Shown here: piece by piece, positions 54,876-61,970 of the stretch | How positions within the stretch are numbered: the stretch's first letter is position 1 | Layout: each line of letters opens with the position of its first letter | Program-made: the position numbers and the translations under genes | Assembly: GCF_007744675.1 (NCBI RefSeq) | Contig: NZ_CP036269.1 | Location: 2,397,546-2,461,545 of the forward strand | Length of the DNA stretch: 64,000 nt | Reading direction: 5' to 3' | Origin: Gimesia alba | Lineage (GTDB): Bacteria; Planctomycetota; Planctomycetia; Planctomycetales; Planctomycetaceae | Notes under the pieces: generated by a model | The model's input: only the letters and a program-made list of their open reading frames with translations | Database searches by the model: none | What the model was told of the DNA's origin: nothing

Positions 54876-54904
54876 ATTCTAGCTTTAAAAATAGAATATG
54901 ACAA
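54876..54904 (-). promoter_or_regulatory. promoter of the regulator gene
   Basis: On the minus strand TTGTCA (54899-54904) and TAGAAT (54876-54881) are exactly 17 bases apart. The start would lie about 60 bases before the ATG at 54812, upstream of the palindrome at 54829-54843. Confidence 0.6.
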
Positions 54905-54959
54905 GGTTTTGTTTTGTAAGTTACTGCTGTGTATTAAGATATGGCTAGTTATTTTAAAA

Positions 54960-54979
54960 TGAACGATTTGAACGAATTT
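54960..54979. promoter_or_regulatory. second operator candidate with tandem half-sites
   Basis: GAACGATTT is followed directly by GAACGAATTT. The first unit is the 12-bp match to the other operator. It lies just upstream of the -35 box of the sigma-factor operon. Confidence 0.55.
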
Positions 54980-54983
54980 TGGG

Positions 54984-55012
54984 TTGTCTCGATGGTGGGG
55001 GAGTGATATAAA
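54984..55012 (+). promoter_or_regulatory. promoter of the sigma factor/lipid operon
   Basis: TTGTCT (54984-54989) and TATAAA (55007-55012) are 17 bases apart, followed by a short leader to ATG 55060. The upstream element at 54960-54979 ends four bases before the -35. Confidence 0.6.
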
Positions 55013-55059
55013 TAGGTCAGTGCGTTTCGAATCATTTTCTGTTTTATGGGTGACGAGTA

Positions 55060-56007
55060 ATGATAGCATGTTCATGTTTACTTGAGGCACAGCAGGAAAA
55101 AGCGACCAGACGTCGTGCTGAGCGGTTGTTACAGACTGAGATCGATTTCATTTCGAACCCTTCATTCAAGAATTGGGACGTTGAGGGCGAAATTGAGTTT
55201 CAGCTTGGATCGGGCAGTTCATCCAGGGAGATGAAGCACAGCTCCCCATTGCTGAAGAATCCACGTCAGTTGCCAGCCCATCTGGCGCGGCTGTGTGAAG
55301 GTGACGTGCTTAGCGCTGATGAGGAACAGGCTCTGTTCCGCCGCATGAATTATCTCAAGTACAAAGCCAATGTTTTGCGTTCTCAGTTGAATCCGGAAAC
55401 CTGCAGCGATCAGGATCTCGATACGATCGAGCTGTTATTAGACGAAGCACTCCGAGTTCGGAATCAGATCTTTCGCAGTAATATGCGACTGGTTGTCTCG
55501 ATCATCAAAAAATGTGTCACACCGCATGTCACTTTTGATGATTTGCTCAGCGATGGCATCTGGACCCTGATGAAAGCGGTTGACAAATTTGATTATGACA
55601 GGGGCTTTCGATTCAGTACCTATGCTTACCGTGCGATTACGAACTATGCCTATCGCAAAATTGCCGACCAGAGAAAAGAACATTCGCGATTCACACAAGC
55701 GAAACAAGAACAGCCACTAGAAGAAGTCACCGAGGAAAAGCGTCCTGAGATGGACGAACAAACCTGGCTGGAATTGTCTGAGTTGCTCGAACAGAAGATT
55801 GAAAGTTTGGATCAGCGCGAGCAACTGATCGTTCGCGCTCGCTATGCCTTGGGAAGGGACTCGAAAGTGCAAACGTTCCAGAAACTGGCAGATCAGTTGG
55901 GAGTCTCTAAAGAACGGGTGCGACAGTTAGAACAGCGCGCCGTGGCAAAACTGCGCAAGATGGCTGAGGAAACAAGGCTGGATCAGATCCATGAGCTGGT
56001 TGGTTGA
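55060..56007 (+). CDS. sigma-70 family RNA polymerase sigma factor
   Basis: 315 residues. Region 2: [14 protein letters not shown], then [19 protein letters not shown] and [20 protein letters not shown]; region 4: [15 protein letters not shown] and [20 protein letters not shown], a full helix-turn-helix. It looks like a planctomycete group 2/3 factor, shorter than RpoD and without its N-terminal 1.1 region. The first 70 residues are unusual. It heads the lipid operon and is divergent from the B12-fold regulator, so it is likely an alternative factor induced with the operon. Confidence 0.9.
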   Translation: MIACSCLLEAQQEKATRRRAERLLQTEIDFISNPSFKNWDVEGEIEFQLGSGSSSREMKHSSPLLKNPRQLPAHLARLCEGDVLSADEEQALFRRMNYLKYKANVLRSQLNPETCSDQDLDTIELLLDEALRVRNQIFRSNMRLVVSIIKKCVTPHVTFDDLLSDGIWTLMKAVDKFDYDRGFRFSTYAYRAITNYAYRKIADQRKEHSRFTQAKQEQPLEEVTEEKRPEMDEQTWLELSELLEQKIESLDQREQLIVRARYALGRDSKVQTFQKLADQLGVSKERVRQLEQRAVAKLRKMAEETRLDQIHELVG

Positions 56008-56048
56008 ATTCCACTCTAGAACGGTGGTCAAGGGAGACGAAATCTTTG

Positions 56049-56459
56049 ATGAATCAACAGATTGAACTGGAAGTGTTTTTCGATGGTGCATGCCCTTTGT
56101 GCAGAAAGGAAATCAGCATGATTCGTCGTCTGGATCGTCGGCACAGAATTTTATTCACCGACATATCCGAACCAGAATTCGATATCAAGATCTACGGCAA
56201 AAGCATGGATCAACTGATGGAGGAAATTCATGCACGTCTGCCAGATGGAACCTGGGTGACCGGGGTTGAAGTGTTTCGCAGACTTTATTCAGCCATTGGT
56301 TGCCGGTGGCTGGTTTTGCCGACTCGGTTGCCTGGGATCTCTCACTTTCTCGATCTGACTTATCGCGTCTTCGCGAAAAATAGACTCAAATTAACGGGCC
56401 GTTGTCATAGCAATGGTGCTTGCGAGATGTCTCCTCAGTCAAAAGAGGTGCGGACATGA
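56049..56459 (+). CDS. DCC-family thiol-disulfide oxidoreductase (DUF393)
   Basis: 136 residues. [14 protein letters not shown] near the N-terminus holds the DGxCPLC motif that names the family, and a Cys pair typical of redox proteins. The C-terminal part has GNxW-like features ([19 protein letters not shown]). Role in the operon unknown; a redox helper is possible. ATG 56049 has GGGAG about 15 bases upstream. It overlaps the next gene by ATGA. Confidence 0.85.
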   Translation: MNQQIELEVFFDGACPLCRKEISMIRRLDRRHRILFTDISEPEFDIKIYGKSMDQLMEEIHARLPDGTWVTGVEVFRRLYSAIGCRWLVLPTRLPGISHFLDLTYRVFAKNRLKLTGRCHSNGACEMSPQSKEVRT

Positions 56460-57790
56460 AAATCGCCATCATCGGCGGCGGCATCTCAGGATTGACTGCC
56501 GCTTATTCTCTGCATCAACAACACGAGATCACACTGTTCGAAGCCAATCACTATGTTGGCGGGCATACGAATACGATTGATGTCGATCTGGACGGTGAAC
56601 AGCACGCCGTCGATACGGGATTTATTGTCTTCAATTATCAGACGTATCCGAATTTCACACGGATTTTGAATGAACTCGGCGTGGTATCACAGCCGACCGC
56701 GATGAGTTTCAGTATGAAGTGTGATCGAACGGGCCTCGAATATCGCGGCGCCGATCTGAACGGCTTCTTTGCCCAGCGGCGCAATCTGATCAGCCCACGA
56801 TTTTATCGGCTGCTGCGTGATATTCTACGGTTCAACCGCGAGTCGCTGGAGATTTTGGAATCGAACGATGAAGAACAGACGGTGGGCGACTATCTGGCAC
56901 GACATCGCTACTCGCGGGCCTTTATTGACCAGTATTTCTTGCCGATGGGATCGGCGATCTGGTCTTGTCCGTTGGGAACGTTTGCGCAATTTCCGATTCG
57001 CTTTATTGTAGAGTTTTATCAGAATCATGGCATTCTGGCGATTCGGGATCGGCCTGAGTGGAGAGTGATTTGTGGCGGATCGAAGACGTACGTCAAAGCG
57101 ATCACTGCCGGCTTTCGGGAATCGATTCGTGTTGAGACCCCGATTACCTCAGTCACACGCCATGAGGATTACGTTGAACTTACGCCGCGCGGCAGTGCGC
57201 CAGATCGATTCGATCATGTGATTTTCGCCTGCCACAGCGATCAGGCGCTCCGAATTCTGGGGACGGAAGCAAATTCGGTCGAGCGGGAACTGCTTGCGTC
57301 GTTCCCTTATGAATCGAATGTGGCGCAATTACATACCGACACAACGGTGCTTCCCCAGAGTCAACGTGCCTGGGCCTGCTGGAATTATTTCATGCCCCGT
57401 GGCAGTAATCAAAAAGCAACTGTCACGTACAACATGAATCAGCTGCAGAGCATCCAGTCGAAAAATACCTTCTGTGTGACGCTGAATGGTGAGGATCGTG
57501 TTGATCCCGACAAAGTGATTCGCAGCATCAAATATGCACATCCGATTTTTACGACCGGACGTGCCGCCGCTCAACGACGTCACTCGGAAGTGATCAATCA
57601 ACGGCGGACTTCGTTTTGCGGTGCGTATTGGGGAAATGGCTTTCATGAAGATGGCGTGAGTAGTGCATTGGCCGTTTGCAAGGCATTAGGGGGGACTGGT
57701 GAAACATGGAAAGTGGGATCTACGAAGGTTGGGTCAGACACAGACGATTCATGCCGGTTGAGCACAGCTTCCTCAACCGAATCTTCCTGA
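56456..57790 (+). CDS. NAD(P)/FAD-dependent oxidoreductase (amine oxidase-like)
   Basis: 444 residues. Dinucleotide loop [17 protein letters not shown] with the acidic end of the second strand ([16 protein letters not shown]) and a C-terminal FAD motif ([19 protein letters not shown]). It belongs to the flavin amine oxidase/phytoene desaturase-like group found in CFA/DUF1365 clusters, where it is thought to oxidise or desaturate a lipid. ATG 56456 is set by the ATGA overlap and by AGAGGTG. The last 25 residues lie in the region shared with DUF1365. Confidence 0.9.
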   Translation: MKIAIIGGGISGLTAAYSLHQQHEITLFEANHYVGGHTNTIDVDLDGEQHAVDTGFIVFNYQTYPNFTRILNELGVVSQPTAMSFSMKCDRTGLEYRGADLNGFFAQRRNLISPRFYRLLRDILRFNRESLEILESNDEEQTVGDYLARHRYSRAFIDQYFLPMGSAIWSCPLGTFAQFPIRFIVEFYQNHGILAIRDRPEWRVICGGSKTYVKAITAGFRESIRVETPITSVTRHEDYVELTPRGSAPDRFDHVIFACHSDQALRILGTEANSVERELLASFPYESNVAQLHTDTTVLPQSQRAWACWNYFMPRGSNQKATVTYNMNQLQSIQSKNTFCVTLNGEDRVDPDKVIRSIKYAHPIFTTGRAAAQRRHSEVINQRRTSFCGAYWGNGFHEDGVSSALAVCKALGGTGETWKVGSTKVGSDTDDSCRLSTASSTESS

Positions 57791-58488
57791 TGTATCTCGA
57801 TCTGAACGAACTGGAGAGCCTGTTTGAAAGACGTTGGTGCTGGTCCACGCGCAGGATTGCTCTGGCGCAATTTCGACGCAAAGACCATCTGGGCGATCCT
57901 CAAAAATCGTTATTGGAAGCAGTCAGAGATCTGGTCGTGGAGCAGGGTTTTCCCCGACCGGAAGGGGCGATCCGGTTGCTGACTCATTTACGGTATTTTG
58001 GCTTCATGATGAATCCGGTTTCATTTTACTTTTGCTTTGATCGAAACAATGAACGTGTCGAAACCATCGTGGCTGAAGTGAATAACACGCCCTGGGGTGA
58101 GCAGCACTGTTATGTGATAGGAAGAAATCAGTTCATGGGCGAAGGAGAGAAACATTCAACGCAAAAGGAGTTTCACGTTTCGCCTTTTATGCCGATGGAT
58201 CTGGAATATTTCTGGCGGTTTTCTGAACCCGGTCGGGCGTTGACTATCCAAATTGAGAATCAGCGGCAGGCGGAAACCGTTTTGAGTGTGACGATGCAAC
58301 TGAAGCGACGCGAAATCACAACCGCCAGTCTGATGCGCTGTTTAATGCGATATCCGCTGATGACCTGGTACGTTATTGCAGCGATTTACTGGCAGGCACT
58401 GCGATTGTGGATCAAACGCGTTCCCTTTTATCCGCATCCCGGCCTGATTGAATCTTCTGACGAAAGTACAAGTTCGAGGACACACTGA
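57706..58488 (+). CDS. DUF1365 protein
   Basis: 260 residues. [18 protein letters not shown] at the N-terminus, LTHLRYFGFMMNPVSFYFC and EVNNTPWGEQHCYV in the middle are the DUF1365 pattern. No known reaction; always linked to FAD oxidoreductases and CFA-type methyltransferases. It starts inside the upstream gene, which it overlaps by 85 bases in another frame, and ends on the ATG of the next gene. Confidence 0.92.
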   Translation: MESGIYEGWVRHRRFMPVEHSFLNRIFLMYLDLNELESLFERRWCWSTRRIALAQFRRKDHLGDPQKSLLEAVRDLVVEQGFPRPEGAIRLLTHLRYFGFMMNPVSFYFCFDRNNERVETIVAEVNNTPWGEQHCYVIGRNQFMGEGEKHSTQKEFHVSPFMPMDLEYFWRFSEPGRALTIQIENQRQAETVLSVTMQLKRREITTASLMRCLMRYPLMTWYVIAAIYWQALRLWIKRVPFYPHPGLIESSDESTSSRTH

Positions 58489-59798
58489 TGGCACTTGAGA
58501 TACAGAGCGATTTGAGGAACAGGGAGCAAAACTTACAGCCCGGAATGATCAACTCCGTTTGCCGCAAGTTGCTGTATCAGCGATTACAACGACTGGTTCG
58601 GGGGCAGGTGATTTTGCATGACGGCACTGAGCGGTTCACTTTTGGTGAAGCCGATGCCGACTTGCGTGCTGAAGTGATCGTGCAGCATCCACGGTTTTAT
58701 CGTCGCGCCGTGCTGGGGGGCGGTCTGGGGATTGCTCAGTCTTTGATAGACGGAGACTGGTCCGCCGATGATTTGACTTCACTGGTCCGGATTTTTATTC
58801 GGAATCTGGAAGTTGCTGATCAATTTGAACGCGGTTTTGCCTGGTTTCGGCAGAAGGCGGCCAGAGCCGGTCACTGGCTGCGGCGTAATACGCGCATAGG
58901 GGCTGCCCGCAATATTCATGCGCACTATGATCTGGGGAACGATTTCTATCGGTTATTCCTTGATGAGACGATGTGCTATTCCAGCGGCGTGTTTGAAGAG
59001 GAATCCGCGACTATGCAGGACGCCTCGCTGGCCAAACTGGACCGGGTCTGCCGCAGTTTAAATCTGCAGCCCGGCGATCATTTACTCGAGATCGGTACGG
59101 GCTGGGGCGGACTGGCAATTTATGCGGCAGAGCTTTATGGCTGCCAAGTCACGACGACGACCATTTCGCGAGAGCAATATGATCTGGCTGTGGAACGCGT
59201 TCATGCAGCAGGGCTTTCCGATCAGATTACGGTGCTGCTTTCGGACTATCGTGACCTGGAAGGAGAGTATGACAAGCTGGTTTCGATCGAAATGATTGAA
59301 GCCGTTGGTGCTGAGTATTTTGAAACGTATTTCGAAAAATGCAGTCAGTTGTTGCGCGATGATGGGATGATGTTTCTGCAGAGTATCGTGATCAAAGATC
59401 AGCGGTTTGAAGAATATCTCCGCAGTGTGGATTTCATTCGACGCTATATTTTTCCCGGCGGTTGTCTGCCGTCCGTAGCCGCCATTCTGCAGTCGACGAC
59501 CCGAGCGACCGACTTGAGACTACTGCAGTTGGATGACATCGCCCCGCATTATGCCCAGACATTACGTTGCTGGCGTCAGCAGTTTCAAAATCAACTGGAA
59601 CGGGTTCGCGAATTGGGCTATTCCGAATCGTTTATTCGCATGTGGAACTACTATTTCAGCTACTGCGAGGCGGCCTTTGAAGAGCGTCAATGCAATACGG
59701 TTCAGATGCTGTTTGCCAAGCCGGAGTGCCGTTTTGATCCCGTCAAAAAGCAGGCTGTTGAACGATTTGTCTCCCAGGAACAGGAGGTGCTGGCGTGA
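58488..59798 (+). CDS. cyclopropane-fatty-acyl-phospholipid synthase family methyltransferase (first copy)
   Basis: 436 residues. N-terminal domain (residues 1-130), then HAHYDLGNDFYRLFLDETM, SAM motif LLEIGTGWGGLAIYAAE and IEMIEAVGAEYFETYF, which hold CFA active-site residues. It transfers a one-carbon unit from SAM to the double bond of a membrane phospholipid acyl chain, giving a cyclopropane or a methylated chain. Coupled to the DUF1365 and DUF1295 genes by one- to four-base overlaps. Confidence 0.93.
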   Translation: MALEIQSDLRNREQNLQPGMINSVCRKLLYQRLQRLVRGQVILHDGTERFTFGEADADLRAEVIVQHPRFYRRAVLGGGLGIAQSLIDGDWSADDLTSLVRIFIRNLEVADQFERGFAWFRQKAARAGHWLRRNTRIGAARNIHAHYDLGNDFYRLFLDETMCYSSGVFEEESATMQDASLAKLDRVCRSLNLQPGDHLLEIGTGWGGLAIYAAELYGCQVTTTTISREQYDLAVERVHAAGLSDQITVLLSDYRDLEGEYDKLVSIEMIEAVGAEYFETYFEKCSQLLRDDGMMFLQSIVIKDQRFEEYLRSVDFIRRYIFPGGCLPSVAAILQSTTRATDLRLLQLDDIAPHYAQTLRCWRQQFQNQLERVRELGYSESFIRMWNYYFSYCEAAFEERQCNTVQMLFAKPECRFDPVKKQAVERFVSQEQEVLA

Positions 59799-60589
59799 AC
59801 CCCTGGTTGATGGTAGGCCTTGGTTGGATTGTTATGGCATTTGTCATGGCGCTGCTCTGGCTGTTACAGCGGAAGACGGGAGACGCCGGCATTGTGGATG
59901 TGGCCTGGGGCATGGGCGTGGGGTTACTGACCCTGTTTTTTGTCTGGGGCAGTCTTGATGGTGACTTGGCACGACGGATTGTGCTGGCGGTGCTGGGGCT
60001 GGCCTGGGCTCTCCGTTTGAGCGGCTACATCTTTTGGCGCGTGTTAACCATGCCGGAAGACGGTCGCTATCAGACTCTGAAAGAGAAATGGGGCACCGCC
60101 GCACAATCGAGACTATTCTGGTTTTATCAGTTTCAGGCCATCGGCAGCCTGTTGTTCGCGCTGCCGATGCTGATCGCCGCACAGGGGACTGCTCCACTGG
60201 GAGCGTTTGATTTTCTGGGGATGGGGATCTGGATCGTTGCGATCGTGGGGGAACTGATGGCTGACCGGCAACTCGCCCGGTTTCGAGCCAAAACAGAAAA
60301 TAAGGGACACGTTTGTCAGGAGGGGCTGTGGAACTACTCCCGGCATCCGAATTACTTTTTTGAGTGGTTGCACTGGTGGTCTTATGTTGGACTGGCGGTG
60401 GCGGCTCCCTGGGGCTGGCTCACGATTTTGGGGCCATTACTGATGTTGCACTTCATTCTGAATGTGACAGGGATTCCTCCCACTGAAGCGCAGGCTTTGA
60501 AAAGTCGGGGGGATGCCTATCGAGAGTATCAGCGAACCACGAATGCATTTTTTCCCTGGCCTCCTGAAACGAAACAGGTGACAGTATGA
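59795..60589 (+). CDS. DUF1295 membrane protein (steroid 5-alpha-reductase/ICMT-like)
   Basis: 264 residues, six or seven helices. The C-terminal motif LWNYSRHPNYFFEWLHWW, then GDAYREYQRTTNAFFPW, is that of the DUF1295/3-oxo-5-alpha-steroid reductase/isoprenylcysteine methyltransferase superfamily. It likely reduces or methylates a lipid with a bound cofactor. ATGA overlaps on both sides tie it to both methyltransferases. Confidence 0.92.
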   Translation: MNPWLMVGLGWIVMAFVMALLWLLQRKTGDAGIVDVAWGMGVGLLTLFFVWGSLDGDLARRIVLAVLGLAWALRLSGYIFWRVLTMPEDGRYQTLKEKWGTAAQSRLFWFYQFQAIGSLLFALPMLIAAQGTAPLGAFDFLGMGIWIVAIVGELMADRQLARFRAKTENKGHVCQEGLWNYSRHPNYFFEWLHWWSYVGLAVAAPWGWLTILGPLLMLHFILNVTGIPPTEAQALKSRGDAYREYQRTTNAFFPWPPETKQVTV

Positions 60590-61704
60590 AATCAGATTTG
60601 ATGATGAATGCCGCGATTGAATTGGTTGAGCGAGGCTGGATTCCCGATGGGATTACAAGGCAAGCGATTCGCAGACTGTGCAGCAAACGTCTGGCGACTC
60701 TGGATGCCGGCAGCGATCAAGCCAACAGAAAGAACATGCAAACCTTTATCGAAGCGGCGAAAGCGAGTCCGATTGCCCTGGTGCCGGAAAAGGCGAACGA
60801 ACAGCATTATGAAGTGCCTGCGGAGTTTTACCAGTTGGTATTAGGGGGCCGTCGTAAATACAGTTGTTGCTATTGGCCGGAAGATATCTCTACGCTTGAC
60901 GATGCAGAAGCAGCGGCACTGCGCGAGACTTGTCAGCATGCGCAGCTCGAAGACGGAATGCAGGTGCTGGAACTGGGCTGTGGCTGGGGATCGTTGTCGC
61001 TCTGGATTCTGGAGAATTATCCCCATTGTCGTGTGACAGCGGTTTCGAATTCTCAATCGCAACGCGCAGCTATCGAGCAACAGGCAACTAAGCGGGGAGT
61101 TTCAAGCCGGCTCACCGTGATGACCGCTGATATGAATGACTTTGCGACGTCACAGAAATTTGATCGTGTGATGTCGGTGGAAATGTTTGAGCATATGCGG
61201 AACTATCAACGTCTGCTCAACCGCATCGCCAACTGGCTGACCGACGATGGGAAATTATTCGTCCACATTTTCTGTCATCGTCAGTTTGTCTATGAATTCA
61301 GTGATCAAAGTGCCGATGACTGGATGGCCCGCCACTTCTTCACCGGCGGCATTATGCCCGGCGACGATTATCTGGCACAGTTCAACGAGCACATGCAGGT
61401 AGTGCAACACTGGCGTTGGGATGGTCGGCATTACCAGCATACTTCCGAAGCCTGGCTGGCAAACCTTGATCAGAGACGAGACCAGATTCTACCGATTCTC
61501 GCCCAGACTTACGGCGAACAGCAGGCAAAGCGCTGGCTGATCCGCTGGCGGCTGTTTTTTCTGGCGGTTGCGGAACTGTTTGGTTATCGGAATGGCTCGG
61601 AATGGTATGTCTCCCATTACCTGCTGGAGCCGGTCCCTTCCCAAAGCTCAGACAGCAACGCAAAATCGCTGCAAACACCGCGTGACAAGTATTCCGCGGT
61701 TTGA
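60586..61704 (+). CDS. cyclopropane-fatty-acyl-phospholipid synthase family methyltransferase (second copy)
   Basis: 372 residues. SAM motif VLELGCGWGSLSLWILE, VMSVEMFEHMRNYQRLL and a C-terminal domain with RWRLFFLAVAELFGY. It diverges from the first copy: the HYDLGNDFYxLFLDETM section is replaced by HYEVPAEFYQLVLGG, close to the SAM-dependent methyltransferase subgroup with a shortened N-domain. Its own substrate is expected. Last gene of the operon. Confidence 0.9.
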   Translation: MKSDLMMNAAIELVERGWIPDGITRQAIRRLCSKRLATLDAGSDQANRKNMQTFIEAAKASPIALVPEKANEQHYEVPAEFYQLVLGGRRKYSCCYWPEDISTLDDAEAAALRETCQHAQLEDGMQVLELGCGWGSLSLWILENYPHCRVTAVSNSQSQRAAIEQQATKRGVSSRLTVMTADMNDFATSQKFDRVMSVEMFEHMRNYQRLLNRIANWLTDDGKLFVHIFCHRQFVYEFSDQSADDWMARHFFTGGIMPGDDYLAQFNEHMQVVQHWRWDGRHYQHTSEAWLANLDQRRDQILPILAQTYGEQQAKRWLIRWRLFFLAVAELFGYRNGSEWYVSHYLLEPVPSQSSDSNAKSLQTPRDKYSAV

Positions 61705-61824
61705 GTGTAGACCTGATCGAGGATTGACATGTGCCTGGAACCGGTTTACGATTGATCACGTTCTGTGATTCGGTTTGAGTTTAAGCAAAGTCAATTCCTG
61801 TGGGGAGTTCTTCCTCATTCTTTG

Positions 61825-61907
61825 CCGTGTTGCGAAAGCGAAAGCAGCACGGAAAATCACAGTGACATGGTAAAGCTGATGTTCCTGCATTTTTCAATGA
61901 TGCAGGA
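61825..61907. promoter_or_regulatory. two strong hairpins between the lipid operon and the next gene
   Basis: First hairpin 61825-61852: 9-bp stem CCGTGTTGC/GCAGCACGG with one G-U pair and a 10-nt loop that can fold as GC-GAAA-GC. Second 61883-61907: 8-bp perfect stem TCCTGCAT/ATGCAGGA with a 9-nt loop. Neither has a T tract. They may be a structured leader of the gene at 61971 or operon-end structures. Confidence 0.4.
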
Positions 61908-61924
61908 TGAATAGCGGTGTTGTG

Positions 61925-61943
61925 CCAACGTTGTACAAGTTGG
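61925..61943. repeat. short inverted repeat upstream of DUF1592-type gene
   Basis: CCAAC...GTTGG with a 9-base centre, 27 bases before ATG 61971. Weak; listed as possible leader structure or operator. Confidence 0.25.
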
Positions 61944-61970
61944 TATCAAACAAACGACAAGGACCATGTG

